A stretch of DNA of 64,000 nucleotides from Rhodocyclaceae bacterium (GTDB taxonomy: Bacteria > Pseudomonadota > Gammaproteobacteria > Burkholderiales > Rhodocyclaceae): contig VEQK01000002.1 of the NCBI GenBank assembly GCA_018883265.1, positions 29,752 through 93,751 of the forward strand. Direction: 5' to 3'. Positions 46,337 to 55,221 of this stretch are shown here, piece by piece. Numbering within the stretch: position 1 is the stretch's first letter; each line of letters begins with the position of its first letter. Under the pieces are notes generated by a model. It saw nothing but the letters and a program-made list of their open reading frames with translations, had not been told where the DNA came from and searched no databases. A program made the translations under genes and the position numbers.

Positions 46337-46861
46337 TCAATCAATGGCTTTGAGATGTGTCCGGTAACGCTCGGCGTTCTGCACATAGCGGGCGGCGCTG
46401 TTTATCAGTCGCGCCACTTCCTCGTCGGTCAGCTCACGGACGACTTTACCCGGCGCACCCATGATCAGGGAGCGGGGCGGGTACACTTTCCGCTCGGGAA
46501 TCAGTGTCCCGGCGCCGACCAGACTGTGTGCGCCGATCACGGCATGATTCAGAATCGTCGTGCCGATGCCGATCAGGCTGCCCTGGCCGATCTGGCAGCC
46601 GTGCAGCATGACCTTGTGACCAATCGTGACATCCGCCTCCAGAATCAGCGGTGCGCCCGGGTCGGTGTGGAAAATGCAGCCATCCTGCACATTGCTGCGC
46701 GGGCCAATCACGATCGGCTCGTTATCGCCGCGCAGGACGGCGTTCCACCAGATTGATGCATGCTCGGCGCATTCGACACGACCGATCAGCACCGCATTGG
46801 GGGCGACCCAGGCGTTCGGGTCAATTCGGGGAATCCGGTCTTCCAGCTGATAGATACTCAT
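46337..46861 (-). CDS. Gamma carbonic anhydrase family protein (YrdA-like)
   Basis: 174 residues from MSIYQLEDRIPRIDPNAWVAPNA. Left-handed beta-helix of hexapeptide repeats with metal-ligand histidines in IFHTDPGAPLILEADVTIGHKVMLHGCQIG, the arrangement of gamma-class carbonic anhydrases, then a C-terminal helix (ELTDEEVARLINSAARYVQNAERY). Many YrdA-type members show no carbonic anhydrase activity, so the function is open. Divergent from rnm; probably co-transcribed with hslO downstream. Confidence 0.9.
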   Translation of the reverse strand: MSIYQLEDRIPRIDPNAWVAPNAVLIGRVECAEHASIWWNAVLRGDNEPIVIGPRSNVQDGCIFHTDPGAPLILEADVTIGHKVMLHGCQIGQGSLIGIGTTILNHAVIGAHSLVGAGTLIPERKVYPPRSLIMGAPGKVVRELTDEEVARLINSAARYVQNAERYRTHLKAID

Positions 46862-46951
46862 GCGGTGGAGCCAATCCAGTAAAATAGACGATTGCACATT
46901 TTATGCCGATCTCTCAGGCACATAAAGTCAACACAATCACGTACCGATTTC

Positions 46952-47812
46952 ATGACATTCGCCGCCAGCAGACCCCCGGGTTTGCAAAAATACGACCTGC
47001 ATTGCCATTCCACGGCCTCCGATGGCATGTTGCCGCCGGCCGACGTGGTGGCGCGCGCGCATGCCAATGGCGTGACAACGCTGGCCCTGACCGACCACGA
47101 TGGGCTATCCGGCTTGCCGGAAGCCCAGGCGGCCGCCGATGCGCTGGGGGTGAGCCTGGTGCCGGGAACCGAAATATCTGTCGAATGGAACGATTACTCG
47201 GTTCATATCGTCGGTCTGCGGATCGATCCGAAAAATCCGGCGATTGTGGCGGGGCTTGATGGCATCCGGATTGGGCGCGCTACGCGTGCCGAACGAATTG
47301 CCGCCGAGCTGGAAAAGGTCGGTTTCAAAGGCATTCTGGCCAGAACGATGACCTACGTTGGCAACCCCGAGCTGGTTTCGCGGGCCCACTTTGCCCGGGC
47401 GCTGGTCGACATGGGCGCCTGCCGTGAAGTCAAACAGGTTTTTGATCGTTACCTGACCCCGGGAAAACCGGGTTTCGTCGCCCATCCGTGGCCGTCGTTG
47501 GCCGAGGCGCTGGGCTGGATCCGGGCGGCGGGTGGCGTTGCGGTGATTGCCCACCCCGGCCGTTACCGGATGTCCAACAGGGAGCTTGGCAAGCTCTTTG
47601 AGGCCTTCCGCGAGCTGGGCGGCGAGGCTATTGAGGTCGCCTCGGGAAGTCATACCCCGGAACAGGTCGCGCATTTTGGTCGTCAGGCGCGCCACTATGC
47701 CTTCATGGGGTCGCAGGGCTCGGACTTCCACGCTCCCGGTGAAAGTTACGTCGATCTTGGTGGCGGCCTGCCTTTGCCGGAAGGGGTTGTTCCAGTCTGG
47801 AATAATTGGTAA
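46952..47812 (+). CDS. rnm: PHP-domain phosphoesterase Rnm (YciV; 5'-3' exoribonuclease / nucleotide 3',5'-bisphosphate phosphatase)
   Basis: 286 residues from ATG 46952. PHP metal site motifs are YDLHCHSTASDGMLPP, ALTDHDGLSGL, VPGTEISVEW and, near the C-terminus, GSQGSDFHAPGE. The E. coli homologue RNase AM (YciV) trims 5' ends of small RNAs and rRNA and hydrolyses pAp-type bisphosphates. As in E. coli it stands next to yciO. The track start at 46892 lies in the intergenic region and is not preferred. Confidence 0.9.
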   Translation: MTFAASRPPGLQKYDLHCHSTASDGMLPPADVVARAHANGVTTLALTDHDGLSGLPEAQAAADALGVSLVPGTEISVEWNDYSVHIVGLRIDPKNPAIVAGLDGIRIGRATRAERIAAELEKVGFKGILARTMTYVGNPELVSRAHFARALVDMGACREVKQVFDRYLTPGKPGFVAHPWPSLAEALGWIRAAGGVAVIAHPGRYRMSNRELGKLFEAFRELGGEAIEVASGSHTPEQVAHFGRQARHYAFMGSQGSDFHAPGESYVDLGGGLPLPEGVVPVWNNW

Positions 47813-47834
47813 TACATAGCATTACGGAACATAC

Positions 47835-48461
47835 GTGACACAGTACTTTAATATTCACCCCGACAATCCGCAGTCACGATTGCTCGAGCAGGCCGCCGAA
47901 ATGCTCCGCAAAGGCGCCGTTGTCGCCTTGCCCACGGACTCCTGCTATTCGCTGGCCTGTCATTTGGGCGATGCGGCCGCACTGGACAAAATTCGCAAGA
48001 TCCGCGGCATCGATGATCATCACCTCATGACGCTGATGTGCCGGGATCTGTCCGACATCGGCCAGTACGCCCGCGTCGATAACGCCCAGTACCGGCTGCT
48101 CAAACTGGCGACGCCCGGCGCCTATACCTTTGTGCTGGAAGGCACCAAAGAGCTGCCGCGCCGGATTCTGCATCCCAAGCGTAAGACGCTGGGGCTGCGT
48201 ATCCCGGATAACCGCATCATGCTCGGTGTGCTGGAAGTGCTCGGCGAGCCGCTGCTCACCACCACGCTCATGCTGCCAGGCGACGACGAACCCCTTAGCG
48301 ACGGTTGGTCGATCAAAGAACGCCTTCAGCCGCAACTGGATCTGGTCGTTGAGGGGGGCTGGTGCGGCACAGAGCCCACCACCGTCATCGATCTCTGTGA
48401 AATGCCGCCCACCGTCCTGCGGCGCGGGCACGGCCCATTGGCGCCGCTGGGCCTTCAATAA
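47835..48461 (+). CDS. yciO: Sua5/YciO/YrdC family protein YciO
   Basis: 208 residues from GTG 47835. YrdC-like fold with GAVVALPTDSCYSLACHLGDAAAL, the nucleotide/RNA-binding KIRKIRG, SDIGQYARVDN, GAYTFVLEGTKELPR and LGLRIPDNRIM. Paralogue of the threonylcarbamoyl-AMP synthase TsaC/Sua5; YciO itself has weak or no such activity in E. coli. It lies 22 bp after rnm and before the M50 peptidase. Confidence 0.91.
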   Translation: MTQYFNIHPDNPQSRLLEQAAEMLRKGAVVALPTDSCYSLACHLGDAAALDKIRKIRGIDDHHLMTLMCRDLSDIGQYARVDNAQYRLLKLATPGAYTFVLEGTKELPRRILHPKRKTLGLRIPDNRIMLGVLEVLGEPLLTTTLMLPGDDEPLSDGWSIKERLQPQLDLVVEGGWCGTEPTTVIDLCEMPPTVLRRGHGPLAPLGLQ

Positions 48462-48554
48462 GACGGCATAAACCGGAAATACGGCCGAATACGCGCCGGT
48501 AATCCGGGGTTGAGGCCGTTGCCCTCTGCTAGAATCGCTGCCTACGGATTCCCT

Positions 48555-49193
48555 ATGAATATCGACATCGCCTACCTGGCCATTGCGGCCATTCCCGTTA
48601 TTTTCGCCATCACACTGCATGAGGCGGCGCATGGTTATGTGGCGCGCTATTTCGGAGACCCGACAGCCTACCAGCTGGGGCGCATCAGCCTGAACCCGAT
48701 TCGCCACATTGATCTGGTCGGCACCATCCTTGTGCCGGCGCTGACCTTGTTGTTTGGCGGCATCCTTTTTGGCTGGGCGAAACCGGTGCCGGTCGATTAC
48801 AGCCGCCTGCGCCATCCGCGCACCGATATGCGCTGGGTTGCGCTGGCCGGTCCGGGTATCAACCTGCTCATGGCCTTCGGTTGGGCGCTCCTGCTCAAGT
48901 TGGGGTTGTCGACGGATAACTACTACAGCGTCCCGCTGGAAGAAATGTCACGTATTGGCGTGTCGATCAACCTGATGCTGATGGCGCTGAACCTCTTGCC
49001 CATTCTGCCGCTTGATGGTGGTCGTGTGCTGTTCAGCCTGCTGCCGCCTGCTGCGGCACATTCCTACGGCCGTACCGAGCCCTATGGTCTGCCGATCCTG
49101 CTGCTGTTGCTGGTCACGGGCCTGCTCGGCGTCTTTGTCATGCCGCTGATTCAAGCTGCGGCTTCCCTGATTTCCACCGTATTTTTTATCTGA
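48555..49193 (+). CDS. Site-2 protease-type M50 peptidase (YwhC-like)
   Basis: 212 residues, about six membrane helices. Zinc motif TLHEAAHGYVARYFGD near the N-terminus and LLPILPLDGGRVLFSLLP as the third ligand region are complete. No PDZ or CBS domain, so it is of the short YwhC group rather than RseP; substrate unknown. Start MNIDIAYLAIAA at 48555 is chosen. It lies 9 bp before trpS, a conserved pairing in betaproteobacteria. Confidence 0.9.
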   Translation: MNIDIAYLAIAAIPVIFAITLHEAAHGYVARYFGDPTAYQLGRISLNPIRHIDLVGTILVPALTLLFGGILFGWAKPVPVDYSRLRHPRTDMRWVALAGPGINLLMAFGWALLLKLGLSTDNYYSVPLEEMSRIGVSINLMLMALNLLPILPLDGGRVLFSLLPPAAAHSYGRTEPYGLPILLLLLVTGLLGVFVMPLIQAAASLISTVFFI

Positions 49194-49202
49194 GTTTTCC
49201 TG

Positions 49203-50402
49203 ATGTCTGCAGAACGCGTACTTTCCGGCATGCGCCCTACGGGTAGCCTGCATCTGGGTCACTTTCACGGCGTGCTCGAAAACTGGGTCCGTCTGCAGAA
49301 CGATTACGAATGTCTGTTTTTTGTCGCCGACTGGCATGCCCTGACCACCAATTACGATGCGCCACAGAGCATCGCCCAGGCCAGTCGTGACATGGTTGTC
49401 GATTGGCTGGCCGCCGGTCTCGATCCGGAAAAATCGATCATCTTCCAGCAGTCGCAAGTGCTGCAACACGCCGAACTGCATCTGCTGCTGTCGATGATGA
49501 CCCCGCTCGGCTGGCTCGAACGTGTGCCCACCTATAAGGACCAGCAGGAAAAGTTGTCGCACAAGGACCTGTCGACCTATGGCTTCCTCGGTTACCCGTT
49601 GCTGCAATCGGCCGACATCCTTGTCTACGACGCGCGCCATGTACCTGTTGGCGAAGACCAGGTGCCGCATATCGAACTGACGCGTGAAGTCGCCCGTCGC
49701 TTCAATCATCTTTATGGCCGCACACCCGAGTTCGAACAGGAAGTCATTGCGGCACTGAAGAAACTAGGTCCGACGGCCAAGCCATACAAGGAGCTGCGCC
49801 AGCGTTACCAGCAGGATGGTGACCGCGAAGTGCTGGTGCAGGCGGAAGCTTTTCTGGCCGGCGCCGATAGTCTGAACACCAGCGACAGGGAATCCCTCTG
49901 GGGCTGGCTGGTGGGCTCCGGTAAGGCCATCCTGGTCGAGCCGGCCGCACTGTTGACCAAAGCCTCCAAGATGCCGGGGCTGGATGGTCAAAAAATGTCC
50001 AAGTCGTACAACAACACCATCAGCCTGCGCGAAAAGCCGGAGGATGTGATGAAGAAACTCAAGGCCATGCCTACCGACCCGGCGCGTGTGCGTCGCACCG
50101 ATGTTGGCAACCCCAAAAACTGCCCGGTCTGGCAACTGCACGAGGTCTACAGCGACGACGAAAAGAAACAATGGGTCACCGAAGGCTGCACTACGGCCGG
50201 CATTGGCTGCATTGATTGCAAGAACGCCGTGGCCGAAGGTATCGAAGTGGTGCTCGCCCCGATGCGCGCCCGCGCCGAAGCGCTCGATGCGCAACCGGAA
50301 AAAATTTATTGCATTCTGCGCGAGGGCGCTGAGCGCGCCCGTGCTCTGGCGGATCAGACCATGAGCCGCGTCCGCAGCGTCATGGGCCTGACGGGTGCCT
50401 GA
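49203..50402 (+). CDS. trpS: Tryptophanyl-tRNA synthetase
   Basis: 399-residue class Ic synthetase. HIGH-type motif PTGSLHLGHFHGVLENW and KMSKS motif GQKMSKSYNN are intact, with SADILVYDARHVPVGEDQVPHIELTREVARRFN between them. At 399 residues it is longer than the ~330-residue E. coli type because of an insertion after the Rossmann core, a form common in betaproteobacteria. It is followed by scpA 22 bp later. Confidence 0.97.
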   Translation: MSAERVLSGMRPTGSLHLGHFHGVLENWVRLQNDYECLFFVADWHALTTNYDAPQSIAQASRDMVVDWLAAGLDPEKSIIFQQSQVLQHAELHLLLSMMTPLGWLERVPTYKDQQEKLSHKDLSTYGFLGYPLLQSADILVYDARHVPVGEDQVPHIELTREVARRFNHLYGRTPEFEQEVIAALKKLGPTAKPYKELRQRYQQDGDREVLVQAEAFLAGADSLNTSDRESLWGWLVGSGKAILVEPAALLTKASKMPGLDGQKMSKSYNNTISLREKPEDVMKKLKAMPTDPARVRRTDVGNPKNCPVWQLHEVYSDDEKKQWVTEGCTTAGIGCIDCKNAVAEGIEVVLAPMRARAEALDAQPEKIYCILREGAERARALADQTMSRVRSVMGLTGA

Positions 50403-50424
50403 TTGTTGCCTGAGTAAAAAGGTC

Positions 50425-51408
50425 ATGAGCATCGTAGAACATAATCCCGAACAGCAACCGATTCCGCCGTGTATCATGGAAGAGGCTGTCGGCCAACCGG
50501 TGGCCGCCGAAGATATGGCGGAAGCTGTTCCTTACGAACAGGCGATTGCGGTCACCGTCGAATCCGGCGAACCGCGCGTCATGCTCTACGGACAGCCGAT
50601 CATCGATCTACCTCAGGATCTGTATATCCCGCCCGACGCGCTGTCGGTCATGCTCGACGCCTTTGAGGGCCCGCTGGACCTGTTGCTCTATCTGATCCGC
50701 AAGGCCAACGTTGATATCCTCGATATCCCGATGGCGCCGCTGACCATTCAATATCTCGACTATGTCGAGGCTATGCGTGCGCAGAATCTGGAACTGGCTG
50801 CCGAGTACCTGGTGATGGCGGCCATGCTGATCGAAATCAAGTCGCGGATGTTGTTGCCGCGTCCCAAAGCGCAGTTCGAAGAAGAGGTCGAGGATCCGCG
50901 CGCCGAGCTGGTGCGTCGTCTGATCGAATACGAGCAGATGAAACTTGCCGCGCGCGAAATCGACGAGCTGCCCAAAGCCGAAATCGATTTCCAGTGGCTC
51001 AACGTCTGGGTTGATCGGCAAGCCGTCGTGCGACACCCGGATGTATCGCCCGAAGACCTGCACGACGCCTGGCGTGCCGTGATCCGTCAGGCCAAGCTGC
51101 ATACCCACCACAAGATCCATCGCGAAGAACTCTCGGTGCGCGAGCACATGGGGCTGATCCTGCGCCGTCTTCGCAACAGTGAAGGTTACCTGGAGTTTTC
51201 TGAGCTGTTCGACGTCACCGGTGGTGTGGCTATGGTCGTGGTGAACTTTATCGCGCTGCTGGAGCTCTGCAAGGAGCAGTTGATGGAGATGACGCAGACA
51301 GCAGCCTTTGCCCCCATCTATGTACGTCTGCCCAGTAACGCCCCTGAACAATCGATGTTTGAAGTGCCCGAGGCCGATGATCTGCCCGAGGAGAATGACC
51401 GTGTCTGA
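50425..51408 (+). CDS. scpA: Segregation and condensation protein A
   Basis: 327 residues from MSIVEHNPEQQP (50425). The kleisin core has the typical AFEGPLDLLLYLIRKANVDILDIPMAPLT, EYLVMAAMLIEIKSRMLLP and C-terminal winged-helix FSELFDVTGG. The N-terminal ~80 residues before the kleisin domain are longer than usual. ScpA bridges SMC heads with ScpB in chromosome condensation. No smc gene is in the window. Overlaps scpB by 14 bp. Confidence 0.95.
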   Translation: MSIVEHNPEQQPIPPCIMEEAVGQPVAAEDMAEAVPYEQAIAVTVESGEPRVMLYGQPIIDLPQDLYIPPDALSVMLDAFEGPLDLLLYLIRKANVDILDIPMAPLTIQYLDYVEAMRAQNLELAAEYLVMAAMLIEIKSRMLLPRPKAQFEEEVEDPRAELVRRLIEYEQMKLAAREIDELPKAEIDFQWLNVWVDRQAVVRHPDVSPEDLHDAWRAVIRQAKLHTHHKIHREELSVREHMGLILRRLRNSEGYLEFSELFDVTGGVAMVVVNFIALLELCKEQLMEMTQTAAFAPIYVRLPSNAPEQSMFEVPEADDLPEENDRV

Positions 51409-52015
51409 AGAACAACGTTCACTGACCGAGCTGGTTGAAAACACCGAGGGCGAGGTTGCCATCGGGCCCGTTATCGATGTCGCCGAACTGGCCTGTATCG
51501 TTGAAGCGGCATTACTGGCTACGACAGCGCCGCTCGACATGGTGCATCTGCGCCGCCTCTTTGACGATACCGTTGCTGCGGACGAAATCCGCCAGGCGAT
51601 TGGCCATTTGCAGGAGCGCTGGCAGAACCGGGGTTGCGAGCTCATCGAATTGGCTGACGGCTGGCGCTTCCGGACGCATGCCAAGATCCAGCCGCATCTG
51701 GATCGTCTGAACCCCGAAAAGCCGCCGCGTTATTCGCGTGCCGTCATGGAAACGCTGGCGATCATTGCCTATCGTCAGCCGGTCACGCGCGGTGACATCG
51801 AGGATATCCGCGGCGTGACCGTTGCCACCCAGGTCATCCGTACGCTCGAAGAGCGCGGCTGGATCGACACCGTTGGTCACCGCGAGACGCCGGGTCGTCC
51901 AGCGCTCTATGCAACAACGCGTCAGTTCCTCGACGATCTGGGGCTGCGCAGCCTGACCGAGTTGCCGCCGCTTGAAACCATGCAAGGGGCGCTTGAGGGC
52001 GTACCCGAAGCCTAA
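51395..52015 (+). CDS. scpB: Segregation and condensation protein B
   Basis: 206 residues from ATG 51395; GTG 51401 is an alternative with the better-spaced GAGGAG ribosome binding site 7 bp upstream. Two winged-helix domains with the family motifs ELADGWRFRTHAKIQPHLDRL and YSRAVMETLAIIAYRQPVTRGDIEDIRGV. Partner of ScpA and SMC. The start inside scpA means the two are translationally coupled. Confidence 0.95.
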   Translation: MTVSEEQRSLTELVENTEGEVAIGPVIDVAELACIVEAALLATTAPLDMVHLRRLFDDTVAADEIRQAIGHLQERWQNRGCELIELADGWRFRTHAKIQPHLDRLNPEKPPRYSRAVMETLAIIAYRQPVTRGDIEDIRGVTVATQVIRTLEERGWIDTVGHRETPGRPALYATTRQFLDDLGLRSLTELPPLETMQGALEGVPEA

Positions 52016-52035
52016 CCCGAACTCTGTTCTCGCCA

Positions 52036-53118
52036 ATGCCCAAAAAGAATACCCCCTTCCGGTCGCCTCAGGCCGCAAAGAAACCGGCAGCGCCGCGTCG
52101 TGCGGGCTTGGCGCCGGTTGAAGCACTTGATGACCTTGAAGCGTTAGATAGCCCGGATGACCAAGTAGACGGGGCGCCGCAACGCAAGGCGCCCGCTGCG
52201 GCTGGCGAACGTCTGCAGAAACTTCTGGCGCAGTCTGGCCTGGGCGGGCGCCGCGAAATGGAAGACTGGATTGAGCAAGGGCGTGTTCAGGTTAACGGCC
52301 AACCGGCGACACTCGGACAACGTGTGCTGCCCGGTGACCGCGTCAAGGTCAATGGCCGACTGGTCAACCTGCACGGTGCGACCCGTGCGCCACAGGTACT
52401 GCTTTATCACAAGCCCGAAGGCGAAATCGTCTCGCGCAGCGATCCGGCCGGTCGTCCCAACGTCTTTGCCAATCTGCCGCGACTTCGGGGCGGTAAGTGG
52501 ATCGCCGTAGGCCGTCTGGATTTCAACACCAGCGGTCTGTTGCTGTTCACGACCTCCGGGGCGCTTGCCAACGCGCTGATGCACCCGCGTAACGAGATGA
52601 TCCGCGAATACGCGGTACGCGTGCTCGGCCCGCTCGACGACGAAGCCAAGGATCAGCTCAAGAAGGGCGTCGAACTCGAAGATGGCCCAGCAGCACTCAG
52701 GAGTATTGAAGATGCGGGCGGTGAAGGGGCCAATCAGTGGTATCGCGTCACTATTTCCGAAGGCCGCAACCGCGAAGTCCGTCGTCTGTTCGAGGCTGTT
52801 GGTCGCACGGTGAGCCGGCTGATCCGCGTGCGCTACGGTCCGTTCCTGTTGCCACCCCGTTTGAAACGGGGCCAGAGTCTGCAGGTCGACGAAAAAGACG
52901 TGGAAAAACTGGTTAAATCTCTGGGCGCCGAGGCCGAAGGCCCGACGCGCAACGTCGGACAGAAGGTCCGTGGCGGGCGACCCGGGGGCAAAGCTGCGCC
53001 CCGTAGTCGTGGTCAGGCCCGCTCCCAGGGGCAGGGCGCGGCGCCCCGACGGAGTAGTGGGGCCACGGGTGGTGCTGGAGCCGGAAAAACTCGACCAAAG
53101 GCGAAAAAACCCTTATAA
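52036..53118 (+). CDS. rluB: 23S rRNA pseudouridine synthase RluB
   Basis: 360 residues. S4 domain (ERLQKLLAQSGLGGRREMEDWI) then the RsuA-family catalytic domain with active-site Asp in AVGRLDFNTSGLLLFT and SEGRNREVRRLFEAVG. RluB makes pseudouridine 2605 of 23S rRNA. An Ala/Pro-rich leader of ~55 residues and a Gly/Arg/Ala/Lys-rich tail of ~75 residues (GQKVRGGRPGGKAAPRSRG) flank the enzyme and are probably disordered RNA-contacting extensions. Last gene of the scpA-scpB-rluB run, 20 bp after scpB. Confidence 0.94.
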   Translation: MPKKNTPFRSPQAAKKPAAPRRAGLAPVEALDDLEALDSPDDQVDGAPQRKAPAAAGERLQKLLAQSGLGGRREMEDWIEQGRVQVNGQPATLGQRVLPGDRVKVNGRLVNLHGATRAPQVLLYHKPEGEIVSRSDPAGRPNVFANLPRLRGGKWIAVGRLDFNTSGLLLFTTSGALANALMHPRNEMIREYAVRVLGPLDDEAKDQLKKGVELEDGPAALRSIEDAGGEGANQWYRVTISEGRNREVRRLFEAVGRTVSRLIRVRYGPFLLPPRLKRGQSLQVDEKDVEKLVKSLGAEAEGPTRNVGQKVRGGRPGGKAAPRSRGQARSQGQGAAPRRSSGATGGAGAGKTRPKAKKPL

Positions 53119-53257
53119 TTGAAAAGTTTTGACATTCACGTGCCATCAGGCAGGGTCTTCAGATCCGATCAGATGGCACAGCCGGTTTTTTCGGCGTGAT
53201 GGGCTTTATGCCCATTTTTTATTTGTATTTCGGGTTTTAACCATTGGCTTTGAGCGC
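53119..53257 (+). terminator. rluB-rimP gap with two hairpins, the second terminator-like
   Basis: 139 bp without a gene. A short hairpin GCCG/CGGC with a T-rich loop (53181-53195) is followed by a stem ATGGGC / GCCCAT with a 5-nt loop (53199-53215) and a run of six T, which looks like a rho-independent terminator for rluB or an attenuator ahead of rimP-nusA-infB. No initiator tRNA gene (metY), which precedes rimP in E. coli, is seen. Confidence 0.6.
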
Positions 53258-53695
53258 ATGAATCTGCAGGAACTGATTGAAACGACGGTCACCGGACTGG
53301 GCTACGAGCTCGTCATGGTGGAGCTGTCACCGCGCAGTCGGCTGGTCCGGGTCTTCATTGATGCCCCGGAAAAGCCGCGTGGCGTCGACGTCGAGGACTG
53401 CGCAACGGTCAGCAATCAGCTAACGCACGTATTTCAGGTCGAGAACATCGATTACGACCGCCTGGAAGTTTCGTCGCCCGGCCTTGACCGTCCGCTGGTC
53501 AAACCCGCCGATTACACGCGCTTCGCCGGTTCGCAGGTGCAGGTCAAGTTACGCATGCCGATCGGCGATCGTCGCCAGTTCAACGGCACGCTGATCGGAC
53601 TTGAAAATGACCAGGTTCAGCTCGACCTGGGCGGCAACGCCGTGAGTTTCCCGCTATCCAACATCGACAAGGCGCGCCTTGTTCCCAAGTTTTAA
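53258..53695 (+). CDS. rimP: Ribosome maturation factor RimP
   Basis: 145 residues from [23 protein letters not shown] at 53258; the longer track ORF includes the upstream hairpins. The body has [43 protein letters not shown] and the SH3-like C-terminal domain ([18 protein letters not shown]). Needed for 30S subunit maturation. First gene of the rimP-nusA-infB-rbfA-truB operon. Confidence 0.95.
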   Translation: MNLQELIETTVTGLGYELVMVELSPRSRLVRVFIDAPEKPRGVDVEDCATVSNQLTHVFQVENIDYDRLEVSSPGLDRPLVKPADYTRFAGSQVQVKLRMPIGDRRQFNGTLIGLENDQVQLDLGGNAVSFPLSNIDKARLVPKF

Positions 53696-53719
53696 GGTTT
53701 CCAGAGAAAGGACAATCAA

Positions 53720-55210
53720 ATGACCCGTGAGATTCTGCTGCTGGCCGATGCGCTGGCTCGTGAAAAGAACGTCAGCAAGGAAATTGTCTTTTCCTCACTG
53801 GAGCTCGCGCTGGCCCAGGCGACGCGCAAGAAAATGAATCTGGAAGCCGATATCCGCGTCGTGATTGACCGTGAAACCGGTGAACACGAATCCTTCCGTC
53901 GCTGGGAAGTCGTCGAGGATGCCGATCTCGAAAACGAAGACGCCCAGCTCGCCATCAGCGAAGCCAGCAAGGATCATGCGGATATCGCCGTCGGTGATGT
54001 CGTTGAAGAAGAACTGGAGCCCATCGACTTCGGTCGTATCGGTGCGCAGGCCGCCAAGCAGGTCATCCTGCAGAAGATCCGCGATGCCGAGCGCGAAGCC
54101 CTGCTGCAAAGTTTCCTTGAGCGTGACGAACATCTCGTCACCGGCACCATCAAGCGCATGGAGCGTGGTAATGCCATCGTCGAAGTCGGCAAAATCGAAG
54201 CCGCACTGCCGCGTGACCAGATGATCCAGCGTGAAAACCTGCGCCCGGGCGATCGCGTCAAGGCCTACCTGCTGCGTGTTGATCGCGCCGCACGTGGCCC
54301 GCAGCTGATTCTGTCGCGTACTGCGCCGGAATTCATCAGCCATCTGTTTGAACTGGAAGTGCCGGAAATCGAAGACGGCCTGATGGAAATCAAAGCCGCC
54401 GCCCGTGACCCGGGTATGCGCGCCAAAATCGCCGTCCTCAGCAAAGACCCCCGTATCGATCCGATCGGCACCTGTGTCGGTCTGCGCGGGATGCGCGTTA
54501 CCGCCGTTCGTAACGAACTTGGCGGCGAAAACGTCGACATCATCATCTGGTCCGAAGACCCTGCCCAGTTCGTGATCAACGCATTGGCCCCGGCTGAAGT
54601 CACCTCGATCGTGGTCGATGAAGAGCGTCACGCCATGGATGTCGTCGTGGACGATGCCAACCTTGCCATTGCCATCGGTCGTGGTGGTCAGAACGTGCGT
54701 CTCGCCTCCGAGCTGACGGGCTGGACCATCAACCTGATGACGCCGGAAGAATCGCAGCGCAAGAACGAAGCTGAAACCGCGACCACCCGTCTGCTGTTCA
54801 TCGAGAAGCTGGATATCGACGAAGAGCTGGCTGATCTGCTGATCAATGAAGGGTTCTCGACACTGGAAGAAGTCGCCTACGTGCCGCTGGCCGAAATGCT
54901 GGAAATCGAAGGACTCGAGGAAGAGCTCGTCAACGAACTGCGCACGCGTGCCCGTAACGCATTGCTCACCGAAGCGATTGCCACCGAAGAGAAACTTGAA
55001 GACGTCGCCGAAGACCTCCTCAACCTGCCGGGCATGGAAAAAGCCCTGGCCGTCAAACTGGCTGAAGCCGGTATCAAGACGCGCGACGATCTGGCCGATC
55101 TGGCCACCGATGAGCTCGTCGAAATTACCAGCATGACACAAGCCGATGCTGTGGCGCTCATTACCGAAGCACGTAAGCACTGGTTTGCTGACGATGAAGC
55201 CGCTAACTGA
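53720..55210 (+). CDS. nusA: Transcription termination/antitermination protein NusA
   Basis: 496 residues, full length for the long proteobacterial type. Order: N-terminal RNA polymerase-binding domain ([19 protein letters not shown]), S1 domain ([19 protein letters not shown]), KH1/KH2 ([39 protein letters not shown]) and two C-terminal acidic AR repeats ([20 protein letters not shown] and [20 protein letters not shown]). It controls pausing, termination and antitermination. AGAAAGGA is a good ribosome binding site. Confidence 0.97.
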   Translation: MTREILLLADALAREKNVSKEIVFSSLELALAQATRKKMNLEADIRVVIDRETGEHESFRRWEVVEDADLENEDAQLAISEASKDHADIAVGDVVEEELEPIDFGRIGAQAAKQVILQKIRDAEREALLQSFLERDEHLVTGTIKRMERGNAIVEVGKIEAALPRDQMIQRENLRPGDRVKAYLLRVDRAARGPQLILSRTAPEFISHLFELEVPEIEDGLMEIKAAARDPGMRAKIAVLSKDPRIDPIGTCVGLRGMRVTAVRNELGGENVDIIIWSEDPAQFVINALAPAEVTSIVVDEERHAMDVVVDDANLAIAIGRGGQNVRLASELTGWTINLMTPEESQRKNEAETATTRLLFIEKLDIDEELADLLINEGFSTLEEVAYVPLAEMLEIEGLEEELVNELRTRARNALLTEAIATEEKLEDVAEDLLNLPGMEKALAVKLAEAGIKTRDDLADLATDELVEITSMTQADAVALITEARKHWFADDEAAN

Positions 55211-55221
55211 TCGGAGGACAT

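Noticed and set aside
53795-55180. 461-residue ORF on the minus strand
   Set aside because: Antisense to nusA, which has all its domains; a shadow.
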